This document shows positions 1-8,730 of a DNA stretch of 64,000 nucleotides, one piece after another. The translations under genes were made by a program, and so were the position numbers. The first letter of the stretch is position 1, and each line of letters opens with the position of its first letter. Source of the DNA: Streptomyces coeruleorubidus. Its GTDB lineage: Bacteria > Actinomycetota > Actinomycetes > Streptomycetales > Streptomycetaceae. The DNA lies in the NCBI RefSeq assembly GCF_008705135.1, contig NZ_CP023694.1, forward strand, positions 1,240,001-1,304,000, written 5' to 3'. Below the pieces are notes generated by a model, which was not told where the DNA came from, searched no databases, and saw only the letters and a program-made list of their open reading frames with translations.

Positions 1-1
1 G

Positions 2-2626
2 GACGCCTGGCAGTACGAGCTGGACGTGCTGGCCCTGCACGGAGTCAACCGGGTGCTCGTCTACATCGGCGGCGACGCCGTCTACTACGACACGTTCCGC
101 CAGTTCGGGTACACCGACGCCGAGATGCGCGCCTGGATCCCGGCCCCGGCCCACCAGCCCTGGTGGCTGCTCCAGAACATGTCGGGCTTCGGCGGGCCGG
201 TCTCGCGGCAGCTCCTCGAAAGACGTGCCGCGCTCGCCGAGAAGATCGTCGACCGGATACGTGACCTGGGCATGACGCCGGTCCTGCCGGGCTATTACGG
301 CAGCGTGCCGGACGACTTCCCCGCCAAGCACGGCGGGGACGCGGCGGTGGTGGCGCAGGGGGACTGGGGCGCCTTCAAACGCCCCGACTGGCTCGACCCG
401 CGCACCACGGCCTTCGACGACGTGGCCGCCGCCTTCTACCGTGTCCAGAAGGAACGGTTCGGCGCGAGCACGATGTACAAGATGGACCTGCTGCACGAGG
501 GCGGCAACCCCGGTGACGTGCCGGTGGGCGAAGCCGCGGCAGCCGTCGAAGGGGCGCTTCAGAAAGCACACCCGGGCGCGATCTGGGCCATCCTGGGCTG
601 GCAGTCCAACCCGTCCAAGGCGCTGCTCGACGGCGTCGACAAGGCCCGGATGCTGATCGTGGACGGCCTGTCCGACCGCTACACCACCGTCACCGACCGG
701 GAGAGCGACTGGGGCGGCACCCCCTACGCCTTCGGCAGCATCTGGAACTTCGGCGGCCACACCCCGATCGGCGCCAACGCCCCGGACTGGGTGGAGCAGT
801 ACCCCAAGTGGCGTGACAAGAAGGACAGTTCGCTCGCCGGTATCGCGGCGATGCCGGAAGCCGCCGACAACAACGCGCCCGCCCTCGCCCTCCTCACCGA
901 CCTGGCCTGGACACCCGGCACCGTCGACCTGGACGACTGGTTCGCCGCGTACGCCCTCTCCCGCTACGGCGGCCCGGACCGGCATGCCGCCGCGGCCTGG
1001 CAGACGATCCGCGACACCGCGTACAACATGTCCCGCGCGGACGGCTGGAGCGAGGCACCCGACGGCCTGTTCGGCGCCCGTCCCAGCCTGAACGCGAACA
1101 AGGCCGCCGCCTGGGGCCCGGAGCAGGACCGCTACGACACCACCGCCTTCGATGCCGCACTCACCGAACTCCTTGCGGTCCGCGCGGAGTTGAGGGACAG
1201 CTCGGCCTACCGGTACGACGTCGTCGACGTGGCCCGGCAGGTCCTGTCCAACCGCAGCCGCGTCCTGCTGCCCCAGATCAAGGCCGCACACGAGGCCGGG
1301 GACAAGGCCCTGTTCGGCAAGCTGACCAAGACCTGGCTGGAGTGGATGGACCTCCTCGAGGACCTGCTGGCGACCTCCGGCCCGCACCTGCTCGGGAGGT
1401 GGCTCGCCGACGCCCGCTCCTGGGGCGCCGACCGGGCCGAGAAGGACCGCCTGGAATACGACGTCCGCTCCCTCATCACCACCTGGGGCGGACGCGCCAG
1501 CAGCGAGGAGGGCCTGCACGACTACGCGAACCGGGAGTGGTCAGGGCTGGTCGGCGGCCTGTACCGCACCCGCTGGACCATGTACTTCGACGCGCTCACC
1601 AAGGGCAAGGACCCGTCGGCGATCGACTGGTTCGCCCTGGAGGACCGCTGGGCGCACGCCCACGAGACACACCCGACCGAGCCCAACGGCTCCCCGTACG
1701 CCCTGGCCCGCCGCGTGCGCGACCTGCTCGCCGCCACTCCCTATCAGGCGGTCCTCACCGCGGGGACCGACCGGGGAGCGGTGGCCGAGGGCACTCCCGC
1801 GACGGTGACGGTCACCTTCACCAACAGGAACGGGTTCGCGACGGCACGCGACGTGGCCCTCTCCGTCACCGCACCCGAGGGCATGGCGGTGAAGCCGCTC
1901 GATCCGGTGCGCAAGGGGTCGGTGGCGTCCGGCGAAAAGTTCGCCGCTCGCTTCGAGGTCTCTCTGGCGGGTGAGCCGACGGAACTGGTCGGCCGGGTCG
2001 TCGCGACGGCGGCGTACGCGGGTGGCGGGAAGGCGGTGGCGCCGGTACGGCTGATGGCCGCGGCCGGGGTCGGTGACCCGTACCGCACGGTCTCCTTCAA
2101 CGACGCGGTGTTCGGCCAGGCCGGCGACGAGATCGCCATCGAGGGCGCGGGGGCCGACCTGTGGGGCGCCACCAACGAGTTCGGGGCGGTGTACCGGGCG
2201 GGCGCGTACGGCGACAAAACGGTGGCCGAGGTCACGATCACCTCCCAGGACATGACCGGGGGCTGGGCACGGGCGGGCCTCGTCGTCCGCAACAACCTGG
2301 GCACTCAGGGGAGCGCGGGCTATGTGAACCTGGCGGTCACGCCGTCCAACGGCTGCGTGCTGAGCTGGGACGCCGACGGCGACGGCCGTTTTGACTCCAT
2401 CGCGCAGTCGGGCTCCTTCACCGCGCCGGTGCGGCTGCGGCTGACCAGGTCCGGCGCCTCGTACACCGGGGAGGCCAGCAGGGACGGCGTCACCTGGACG
2501 ACGGTGGGCACGGCCACGCCGGGGGGCGCGGCCGCCGCGCAGGACGTCGGGGTCTTCATGACCGCGGCCAACGGCTGGAACGGCACTCGGGGCATCGCCA
2601 CGTTCGACGGATTCACGGTGGCGTGA
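2..2626 (+). CDS. Alpha-N-acetylglucosaminidase, family GH89 (5' end outside window)
   Basis: The frame is open from base 2, so the start lies upstream of the window and the signal peptide cannot be seen. The family hydrolyses terminal alpha-linked N-acetylglucosamine. Counting from the first in-window Met (base 26), the likely acid/base Glu158 sits in KMDLLHEGGNP. The likely nucleophile Glu278 sits in AAMPEAADNN, which corresponds to the (T)PEG motif of human NAGLU. The NFGG motif near residue 241 is also typical. After the catalytic part, about residues 570-680 look like an NEW3-type beta-sandwich, and the last 180 residues resemble a carbohydrate-binding jelly roll (DUF1349/LamG-like). This suggests a secreted multidomain glycosidase acting on host or bacterial glycans. 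It ends 48 bases before the PAP2 gene. Confidence 0.85.
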   Translation, partial: DAWQYELDVLALHGVNRVLVYIGGDAVYYDTFRQFGYTDAEMRAWIPAPAHQPWWLLQNMSGFGGPVSRQLLERRAALAEKIVDRIRDLGMTPVLPGYYGSVPDDFPAKHGGDAAVVAQGDWGAFKRPDWLDPRTTAFDDVAAAFYRVQKERFGASTMYKMDLLHEGGNPGDVPVGEAAAAVEGALQKAHPGAIWAILGWQSNPSKALLDGVDKARMLIVDGLSDRYTTVTDRESDWGGTPYAFGSIWNFGGHTPIGANAPDWVEQYPKWRDKKDSSLAGIAAMPEAADNNAPALALLTDLAWTPGTVDLDDWFAAYALSRYGGPDRHAAAAWQTIRDTAYNMSRADGWSEAPDGLFGARPSLNANKAAAWGPEQDRYDTTAFDAALTELLAVRAELRDSSAYRYDVVDVARQVLSNRSRVLLPQIKAAHEAGDKALFGKLTKTWLEWMDLLEDLLATSGPHLLGRWLADARSWGADRAEKDRLEYDVRSLITTWGGRASSEEGLHDYANREWSGLVGGLYRTRWTMYFDALTKGKDPSAIDWFALEDRWAHAHETHPTEPNGSPYALARRVRDLLAATPYQAVLTAGTDRGAVAEGTPATVTVTFTNRNGFATARDVALSVTAPEGMAVKPLDPVRKGSVASGEKFAARFEVSLAGEPTELVGRVVATAAYAGGGKAVAPVRLMAAAGVGDPYRTVSFNDAVFGQAGDEIAIEGAGADLWGATNEFGAVYRAGAYGDKTVAEVTITSQDMTGGWARAGLVVRNNLGTQGSAGYVNLAVTPSNGCVLSWDADGDGRFDSIAQSGSFTAPVRLRLTRSGASYTGEASRDGVTWTTVGTATPGGAAAAQDVGVFMTAANGWNGTRGIATFDGFTVA

Positions 2627-2674
2627 TCTCTTTCGTTGGTTAGGGTGATGGCCAGGACCCTGGGGGGAGTTCGC

Positions 2675-3376
2675 GTGGGATCGCCTGGCCGGAGCAGAAC
2701 CGGGCGCGGTGGGCGTGTGACCGGCCGGCCGGCGCCCGCGGTGCTGCCTTCGCCGCTGCGCACGTGGCTCGGGCTGATCGCGGCCCTCGCCGCGCTGGTG
2801 GTCGTCGCGCTCGGGGTCCTGTACGCCGGCCATGACGAGCCCGGCCGGGTGGACAGGTGGGTCATCCAGCCGACGGCGGACAGTGTGCGACCGCCGTGGC
2901 GGCGCGTCGCTCTGGCCACGGACTTCCTGGGAGAGCCCGCCGGAGCGGCGATGCTGGTCGTGGCCGCCGTGGCAGGCTGCCTGCTGCTTCGGCGTCCTCG
3001 CGCGGCGGTGTTCATCGTTGTCGGTGCGGCCATGGCCGTGGGAACGACGAAGGTACTCAAGCCCGTGGTGGGACGCACCATCCACGACGGGCACCTGTCC
3101 TACCCGAGCGGGCACACCGCCTTCCTCACCGCGCTCGCACTCATGGTGGCGCTGCTCGCGGCCGGCCGGCTCGGTCTCGGCAGGACGGCCGGGGCGTCAC
3201 TCGTGCTCGCCGCGGCGCTGGTGGCCGGCGCCGCGATGGGCTGGGCACAGATCGCCCTGGGCGCGCACTACCCGACGGACGTCCTCGGCGGCTGGTGCAC
3301 CACGCTGGCGGTGATACCGGCGACCGCGTGGCTGGTCGACCGGACGGCCGACTCCCGTCGGCGGGAACCTTCCTGA
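2675..3376 (+). CDS. PAP2-family membrane phosphatase
   Basis: This is a membrane phosphatase of the phosphatidic acid phosphatase 2 family, usually acting on lipid or polyprenyl phosphates at the outer face. I start it at the GTG at 2675 because a GGGGGGAG Shine-Dalgarno run lies 6-7 bases before it. TTG 2636, GTG 2645 and ATG 2648 are in-frame alternatives. About five hydrophobic segments are visible. The catalytic motif PSGH is at residues 144-147, and the third motif has His198 and Asp202 (GAHYPTDV). The first motif reads LKPVVGRT rather than K-x6-RP, and the third has AQ where most members have SR, so two of the usual phosphate-binding arginines are absent or moved. It could be a divergent subfamily. 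The 3' end converges on the exopolysaccharide operon. Confidence 0.8.
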   Translation: MGSPGRSRTGRGGRVTGRPAPAVLPSPLRTWLGLIAALAALVVVALGVLYAGHDEPGRVDRWVIQPTADSVRPPWRRVALATDFLGEPAGAAMLVVAAVAGCLLLRRPRAAVFIVVGAAMAVGTTKVLKPVVGRTIHDGHLSYPSGHTAFLTALALMVALLAAGRLGLGRTAGASLVLAAALVAGAAMGWAQIALGAHYPTDVLGGWCTTLAVIPATAWLVDRTADSRRREPS

Positions 3377-3398
3377 CGACACGACACGACACGACACG
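3376..3398. repeat. Pentanucleotide tandem repeat (ACGAC, about 4.5 copies)
   Basis: Four perfect copies of ACGAC plus ACG fill the gap between the converging PAP2 gene and the last gene of the exopolysaccharide operon. The first copy overlaps the last base of the PAP2 stop codon. Copy number could vary between strains. I see no terminator hairpin here. Confidence 0.8.
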
Positions 3399-4724
3399 TC
3401 ACGCCAAGCGGCGGAAGACGGGCTTCACCGGCCGCCCGGCGAGCCAGGGGGTGAGGTCGGCGGCGTCCAGTGCCTTCCGGTACACCGCACATGCCTGGGC
3501 CACCGCCTCGACGGTGTGATCGATGTCGGCGTCGCTGAGCGCGCTGCTCACCACGAACGACGGGGCGAGCACCCCGCCCGCGAGGAGTTGACGCAGGAAC
3601 AGGGTGCGGTACCGCTGTGACGGCTGCCCGTTCTCGTCGAGGGTGGCATAGACCAGGTTGCTGGCCCGGCCCCGGACGACGATGTGGTCGCCGACGCCCA
3701 TGGCGGCCGCGGCGTCGCGGACACCGGCGGCCAACCGCTCGCCGAGGGCGTGCAGCCGCGCGGTGACGCCCTCCTCGACGTAGGTGGTCTGCACGGCCAT
3801 CGCGGCGGCCAGGGAGTGCGTCTCCGCACCGTGCGTGGTGGACAGCAGGAACACCCGGTCGCCGGAGTGACGCAGCCCGCCCCGCTCCATCAGCTCGCGG
3901 CGCCCGGCCAGCGCGGAGACGGCGAACCCGTTGCCCAGCGCCTTGCCGAACGTGGACAGATCGGGGACGACACCGTACAGGCCCTGGGCACCCGCCTCGG
4001 ACCAGCGGAGGCCGGTGATCATCTCGTCGAAGATCAGTACGCAGCCGTGCCGGTCGGCCAGCTCGCGCAGGCCGGCGAGATATCCGGGCGGCGGCTCGGT
4101 GTGGGTGGCGGGTTCGAGGATCAGGCAGGCGACCTCGTCCCGGTGCCGGGTGAGCAGCTCCTCCGTGGCGGCCAGGTCCCCGTAAGGGAACGCCACGGTG
4201 AGTTCGGTGGTCGCCGCCGGGATACCGGCGGACATCGGCGTGGTGCCGATGAACCAGTCGTCGACGGAGAAGAACGGATGGTCGGCGCAGACGGCCACCC
4301 GCGGGCGCCCGGTGACGGCGCGGGCGAGGCGCACCGCGGCGGTGGTGGCGTCGGAGCCGTTCTTCGCGAACTTGACCATCTCGGCGGTCGGCACCGTGGC
4401 CAGGAAGCGTTCCGCGGCCTCGACCTCCACGATGGACGGCCGGACGAAGTTGCTGCCGCGGTCGAGTTCCCGCCGCACCGCCTCGGTCACGCGTGGGTGG
4501 GCGTGGCCGAGGCTGACCGACCGCAGGCCGGAGCCGTACTCGACGTAGCGGTTGCCGTCGATGTCCCACACGTGGGCACCGCGGCCGTGGCTGATGACCG
4601 GGGCCAGGTTCTCGGGGTACTGGTCGTCGCCCTTGGCGTAGGTGTGCGCGCCGCCGGGGATCATGGCGTGCAGCCGCTCGTTCGCCTGCCGCGATCTGGG
4701 CAGCTGGAACTCTTCGGTGTCCAC
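3399..4724 (-). CDS. Class III PLP aminotransferase (glutamate-1-semialdehyde aminomutase-like)
   Basis: This 441-residue protein is a fold-type I, class III aminotransferase most like glutamate-1-semialdehyde 2,1-aminomutases. The PLP lysine is Lys261 in STFGKALGNG, the cofactor Asp lies in FDEMITGLR (232-240), and NGSDAT (122-127) is the phosphate-binding turn. It is the last gene of the exopolysaccharide operon, 7 bases after the RmlC-like epimerase. Aminotransferases in nucleotide-sugar pathways are normally of the DegT/ArnB type, so a class III enzyme here points to an unusual amino-group transfer, either on a keto-sugar or on a small acid attached to the polymer. It is unlikely to be the HemL of haem synthesis, because of its position and because it lacks haem-gene neighbours. 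Confidence 0.8.
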   Translation of the reverse strand: MDTEEFQLPRSRQANERLHAMIPGGAHTYAKGDDQYPENLAPVISHGRGAHVWDIDGNRYVEYGSGLRSVSLGHAHPRVTEAVRRELDRGSNFVRPSIVEVEAAERFLATVPTAEMVKFAKNGSDATTAAVRLARAVTGRPRVAVCADHPFFSVDDWFIGTTPMSAGIPAATTELTVAFPYGDLAATEELLTRHRDEVACLILEPATHTEPPPGYLAGLRELADRHGCVLIFDEMITGLRWSEAGAQGLYGVVPDLSTFGKALGNGFAVSALAGRRELMERGGLRHSGDRVFLLSTTHGAETHSLAAAMAVQTTYVEEGVTARLHALGERLAAGVRDAAAAMGVGDHIVVRGRASNLVYATLDENGQPSQRYRTLFLRQLLAGGVLAPSFVVSSALSDADIDHTVEAVAQACAVYRKALDAADLTPWLAGRPVKPVFRRLA

Positions 4725-4731
4725 GCCGGCC

Positions 4732-5283
4732 TCACTTCTCTCTCTGCTTCAGGACCTCGGCGAGACTCGGCGCCTCCCGGTCCCGCTGGGACATCGAGGT
4801 GACCGGCAGCGGCCAGGGAATGGCGAGCTCCGGGTCGTCGAAGGCGATCGTCACGTCCTCGGACGGATCGTGCGGGCGGTCGATCCGGTACGAGGTGTCG
4901 GCGGTGTCGGTGAGCGCCTGGAAGCCGTGCGCGCACCCCGCCGGGATGTACAGCGTCACCTGCGTCTCGCCGGACAGCTCGAAGAAGGCCCGGCCCCGGT
5001 ACGTCGGCGAGTCTGCCCGCAGGTCCACGACGACGTCGAAGATCCTGCCGGACGAGCATCGCACGAGCTTGGCCTCGCCGGCGCCGGAGCGCAGGTGCAG
5101 GCCGCGCAGCACGCCCCGGACCGAGCGGGACAGGCTGTCCTGGACGAAGGCGTCCGGGTCGATGCCCACCGAGCGGACCAGGTCGGCGTCGAAGGTGCGG
5201 CAGAAGAAGCCGCGCTCGTCGGCGTACGGCGTCGGCTCGAAGAGGTACGCGCCGGCGATCTCCGGGACTCGGATCGCTTTCAT
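4732..5283 (-). CDS. dTDP-4-dehydrorhamnose 3,5-epimerase-like cupin
   Basis: This 183-residue protein has the length and motifs of RmlC. The catalytic His63 is in LRGLH, followed by KLVR. The YIPAGCAHGF stretch (112-121) forms the cupin barrel, and the N-terminal DERGFF motif is at 22-27. RmlC epimerises C3 and/or C5 of NDP-4-keto-6-deoxyhexoses. The ATG overlaps the stop of the pyruvyl transferase by ATGA, so the two are translationally coupled. No glucose-1-phosphate thymidylyltransferase (RmlA) or RmlB is present nearby, so the substrate is more likely made by the CDP-sugar module upstream or comes from housekeeping genes elsewhere. The substrate nucleotide is inference. Confidence 0.85.
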   Translation of the reverse strand: MKAIRVPEIAGAYLFEPTPYADERGFFCRTFDADLVRSVGIDPDAFVQDSLSRSVRGVLRGLHLRSGAGEAKLVRCSSGRIFDVVVDLRADSPTYRGRAFFELSGETQVTLYIPAGCAHGFQALTDTADTSYRIDRPHDPSEDVTIAFDDPELAIPWPLPVTSMSQRDREAPSLAEVLKQREK

Positions 5284-6491
5284 GGAGCCTCCCGGTACAC
5301 GAGGTCGGCCGCCGGGAACAGGGCCGAGGTCAAGGCGTCGAACTGATCCTGGAGTTGCCGGGCGGCCACCCGGTTCCGCTCGGCGAGGGTCCGCCGCAGC
5401 TCCGCCGACTTCCGCTCCAGCGCCCGGAACTGCTCCAGCAGCCGGTCGGCGTCGACCTCGCGCGCCGGGTGGCAGTACGCGCCGAGGCCCATCCGGTCCA
5501 TGAGCGCGTCGCTCTTCGCCGCATAGCTGAGTGCGAGCGTCGGTGTGCCGGCCTTCAGCGCGCAGACCAGGTTGTGGTACCGGGTCGCGACCACGGCGTC
5601 GGCAGCCGCCGTCTCCTTCATCAGGTCGGCCAGCGAGGCCGCCTCGGCGGCGGTGACCAGCGGTGAGTCCACCGCGTCGAGGATCGCGGCGACCACCGGA
5701 GCATCGCACGCGTCGCCGGTGAGCAGCCGGACCGGCCTGCCGTCCTCCACCAGCGCGCGGACGAACCGGGTCGTCCCGTCGAGGTAGCGGCGGTGGATCT
5801 CCTCGGCCCGGGCGCGGTCGTCGTCGCCGCCGTGGAAGGCCATGACGCCGACGCAGACCGGGCCCGGCCGGCCCGAGGGCGCGCTCGCCGGCGGGGTCGG
5901 CAGGGCGAAGGCGAGGTCCGGGTAGACGTCGTCGCGCGTGGTGTCCACGCCCATCGCCCGCATCGCGTCGCGGGACTGGGTGTCCCGGTACGACCGGTAC
6001 GTGGCCAGCCGCGCCGACCAGCGCACCAGGGCCCGGGTCGACCGGTTGCCGATCGCGGCGGCGCCGACGCCGACCAGCGCGACGCGGGTGCCGAACAGCC
6101 GGCCGGTCGCGCAGAGCAGGAACAGCGAGTAGGGGAAGCCCCACGGCCGCAGCGGCAGGGTGGCCTCCAGGACGCCCATGCCCGGCACGATCACCACGTC
6201 GTGCCGGCGCACCCAGGCGGCGGTGCGGACGGCGTCGACGAGTTTGCCCAGCCCCTTCCCCGCGATCGCGCCCGCACGCGACGCGGTCCGGTACTCCCCG
6301 CGGTACCAGTGCAGCCGCGTCGCGGGGATCCCGTACCGGACCGCGACGACCTCGGGTCCGCCGCACAGCGCGTCCACGACCGCCTCCGGGTGCTCGGCGC
6401 GGAGGTAGCCGAGCACGGCTTCGAGCGACCCGTCGTTGCCGAGGTTGCCGGAGCCGAGCAGGCCGAACACCCCCACCCGCACCGAGGTCAT
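5280..6491 (-). CDS. Polysaccharide pyruvyl transferase family protein
   Basis: This is a 403-residue member of the CsaB/polysaccharide pyruvyl transferase family. It begins with a glycine-rich nucleotide-binding loop (LLGSGNLGNDGS, about residues 10-21). A second Rossmann-like half includes VVATRYHNLVCALKAGTP, the usual conserved C-terminal region with an R-x-H pair. Members transfer a pyruvate ketal from phosphoenolpyruvate to a hexose or N-acetylhexosamine, adding a negative charge to the polymer; some relatives act differently. Its ATG overlaps the GT2 stop (ATGA). A C-terminal charged stretch rich in Glu, Arg and Leu may be a coiled coil. The role is decoration of the repeat unit of the exopolysaccharide. 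Confidence 0.8.
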   Translation of the reverse strand: MTSVRVGVFGLLGSGNLGNDGSLEAVLGYLRAEHPEAVVDALCGGPEVVAVRYGIPATRLHWYRGEYRTASRAGAIAGKGLGKLVDAVRTAAWVRRHDVVIVPGMGVLEATLPLRPWGFPYSLFLLCATGRLFGTRVALVGVGAAAIGNRSTRALVRWSARLATYRSYRDTQSRDAMRAMGVDTTRDDVYPDLAFALPTPPASAPSGRPGPVCVGVMAFHGGDDDRARAEEIHRRYLDGTTRFVRALVEDGRPVRLLTGDACDAPVVAAILDAVDSPLVTAAEAASLADLMKETAAADAVVATRYHNLVCALKAGTPTLALSYAAKSDALMDRMGLGAYCHPAREVDADRLLEQFRALERKSAELRRTLAERNRVAARQLQDQFDALTSALFPAADLVYREAP

Positions 6492-7435
6492 GTGCGCCTC
6501 CCCTCGCGGCCGGCGACCAGGGCGTCGACGGCGGCGGTGTGCCGTCCGGGGTCGACCGGGGCGCGGTCCTCGACCCGCTCGCCGGCGCCCGGCCGGATGC
6601 GGCTGGTCAGCCACGCGGCCAGGTGGCGGTGGCACGCGCGCCGTTCGGCCGGGGACAGCGGCGCCCGCCGGATCGCCGAGACGAAGCCCCAGACGTACTC
6701 GGCGAGCAGCCGGGGCGTCGGGTGCAGCGGGCCGGCCCGGCGCGGGTCCAGGTTGACGCACCGGGAGCGCTTGGAAGGGTTCGCCCGCTCGGCGCGGGTG
6801 GGGTGGTCGCGGCGGAAGTACAGCAGCTCCGGCACCTGGTGGAAGGGCCCGTGCAGGGCGATCTCGGCGACGAACGTGCGGTCGGCATGGTGGTAGCTGT
6901 CGTGCGGCTTCACCCGGCGCAGCACGTCGGCCCGCATCACCCCGTAGAAGTCGTCGCCGCCGGGCTCGAACAGCATGCTGCGGAAGCGCTCCGGGGCGTG
7001 CGGCGAGGCGGTGGCGAGCGTGTACTCGTACGGGACCTTCACCCGGCCGTCCTCGTCGATGACCGCCTGGTCGGCGTGCGCGAGGATCACGTCGGGCCGC
7101 TCGTCCAGCGCCGATACGCAGCGCCGCAGCAGGTCGCGGGCGTAGAGGTCGTCGTGCGAGGCCCACTTGAACAGCTCGCCGCGGCACTCGGTGAACACGT
7201 GGTTGTGGTTCGGTGCGGCGCCGATGTTCCGCGACAGGCGGATGTACCGGATGCGTGAGTCCCGGGCCGCGTACGTGCGGCAGATGTCCTGGGTCCCGTC
7301 GGTCGAGGCGTTGTCGGAGATGACCAGCTCGAAGTCCTCGTAGGTCTGGCCGAGGAGAGCGTCGAGCGACTCGGCCAGGTATTCCTCGCCGTTGTACACG
7401 GGCAGGCCGATGCTCAGCCTGGGTTGGGCGGTCAT
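6488..7435 (-). CDS. Family 2 glycosyltransferase
   Basis: This cytoplasmic GT-A glycosyltransferase has 315 residues. It shows the family 2 opening LSIGLPVYNGEEYL, the SDNASTDGT nucleotide-binding segment near residue 40, and an acidic metal-binding site in ASHDDLY near residue 112. It lacks transmembrane helices, so it adds a single sugar and is not a processive synthase. It is coupled by ATGA overlaps to the flippase upstream and the pyruvyl transferase downstream. It is one of three non-priming glycosyltransferases in the operon. The donor sugar cannot be read from the sequence. Confidence 0.85.
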   Translation of the reverse strand: MTAQPRLSIGLPVYNGEEYLAESLDALLGQTYEDFELVISDNASTDGTQDICRTYAARDSRIRYIRLSRNIGAAPNHNHVFTECRGELFKWASHDDLYARDLLRRCVSALDERPDVILAHADQAVIDEDGRVKVPYEYTLATASPHAPERFRSMLFEPGGDDFYGVMRADVLRRVKPHDSYHHADRTFVAEIALHGPFHQVPELLYFRRDHPTRAERANPSKRSRCVNLDPRRAGPLHPTPRLLAEYVWGFVSAIRRAPLSPAERRACHRHLAAWLTSRIRPGAGERVEDRAPVDPGRHTAAVDALVAGREGRRT

Positions 7436-8730
7436 GAGGTCCTCACTTCGGGGATGGGGTTCTGGCGGTGTTCGCGCAGGGCGGTCCGCAGGTGCAGCCA
7501 CCACACGGCCGAGCCGCAGGCGGTCGCGGCGGCGACGCCCCAGGCCGAGCCGACCGTGCCGGCGGCGACCGCCCCGCCGAGCCCGCCGCCGAGATAGCAG
7601 GCGGAGGCGAGCAGTTGGGCACGCAGACTGCGCCGGGCCGCGCCGAGCGCGCGCAGCCCGGCCGCCGCGCCCGTGCCGAGTCCGGCGCCCGCGACGCCGA
7701 GCGTGACCGGCACGATGAGCTCCGCGGCGGAGCTCCAGACGCCGCCGAGCACGAACGCGCCGAGGCGGTCCGGCACCAGCAGCAGCGCGCCGCCCCAGAG
7801 CAGCGCGGCGACGGCCTGTCCGCCGCCCAGCAGGAGGCAGAACGGGCCGAGGCGGTGCGGGGCCCGCCGCAGCACCCGTGCCGCCTCGGCGACGGTGACC
7901 AACGACAGCCCCATCAGCACCGCGAGGAACGGGCCGAGCAGGAGCTCCGCTCCCCGGATCACACCCACCGCGCCGACTCCGACGATCGCGCCGAGCCCGT
8001 AGGCCCGAAGCTGGCTCGCGCCGCTGTTGCTGACGTTCTCGACCAGGTACCGGTAGCCGAGGTCGCGGTGGGCGCGAAGCCACTCGCGTGCTCCGGTCGG
8101 ACGGGGCCGGATGCCGGACTGGAAGCAGCCGCACGCGGCGGCCACCGCCGCGGATCCGCCCCAGGCGAGCACGAAGGCGGCCACACTGCCCACGCGCGCC
8201 GCCACCACCAGGGCGGGGACGAGCGCGACGCCCCACACGAGGTCGTTGACGAACGCCTTCCGCCCGGCGCCGGCGGCGAAGAACGCGAACCGCCAGGCGT
8301 CCTGCAACAGCAGCCCCGGCAGGACGACGCCGAGGCAGGCGAACGCGGGCCCCACACGGCCGCCGACGCCGACGCCGGCCACCAGACACGCCGCGCCGAG
8401 GGCGGCACCGACACCGAGCGCGGTACCCGACGACCGGGCCACCGCCCCGCGCCAGTCCGCGTCCGGCACGCCGCTGAAGCGCACCATGAGCGGGTCGGTG
8501 GTCAGTCCGCGGGAGACGTTGAGCACCACGCCGTAGGTCACCCAGGCGAGGCTGAACACGCCGAAGGCGGTCACGCCGAGCGAGCGGGCCACGTAGATGC
8601 CCACCGCGAAGTTGGACATGCTGGAGGCCGCCTGGTCGGCCAGTCCCCAGGACAGCCGGCCGGCGAGGGCCCGCCCGGCGTTCGCCGCCTTCGGTCTCGT
8701 CCTCTCCCCCTCGGTGGTCATCGGCGTCAT
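7432..8730 (-). CDS. Wzx-type lipid-linked oligosaccharide flippase
   Basis: This integral membrane protein has 432 residues and about 12-14 hydrophobic segments. Its polysaccharide-biosynthesis (MATE/MVF superfamily) pattern includes an N-terminal amphipathic start with WGLADQAASSMSNF and the SLGVTAFGVF motif typical of Wzx-like flippases. It would move the undecaprenyl-linked repeat unit across the cytoplasmic membrane for polymerisation by the Wzy protein encoded at 14930-16168. It overlaps its neighbours by ATGA at both ends. The operon has one Wzx, one Wzy and two Wzz-like genes, so it encodes a complete Wzx/Wzy-dependent assembly line. Confidence 0.8.
   Translation of the reverse strand: MTPMTTEGERTRPKAANAGRALAGRLSWGLADQAASSMSNFAVGIYVARSLGVTAFGVFSLAWVTYGVVLNVSRGLTTDPLMVRFSGVPDADWRGAVARSSGTALGVGAALGAACLVAGVGVGGRVGPAFACLGVVLPGLLLQDAWRFAFFAAGAGRKAFVNDLVWGVALVPALVVAARVGSVAAFVLAWGGSAAVAAACGCFQSGIRPRPTGAREWLRAHRDLGYRYLVENVSNSGASQLRAYGLGAIVGVGAVGVIRGAELLLGPFLAVLMGLSLVTVAEAARVLRRAPHRLGPFCLLLGGGQAVAALLWGGALLLVPDRLGAFVLGGVWSSAAELIVPVTLGVAGAGLGTGAAAGLRALGAARRSLRAQLLASACYLGGGLGGAVAAGTVGSAWGVAAATACGSAVWWLHLRTALREHRQNPIPEVRTS

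Noticed and set aside
1541..3115. Long minus-strand open frame (524 codons) antisense to the glycosidase and PAP2 genes
   Set aside because: It is Arg/Gly/His-rich with no domain, and is an artefact of high GC opposite real genes.
3399..4724. Reading the aminotransferase as HemL of tetrapyrrole synthesis
   Set aside because: It is the last gene of a sugar operon and no haem genes are near; only the family is similar.
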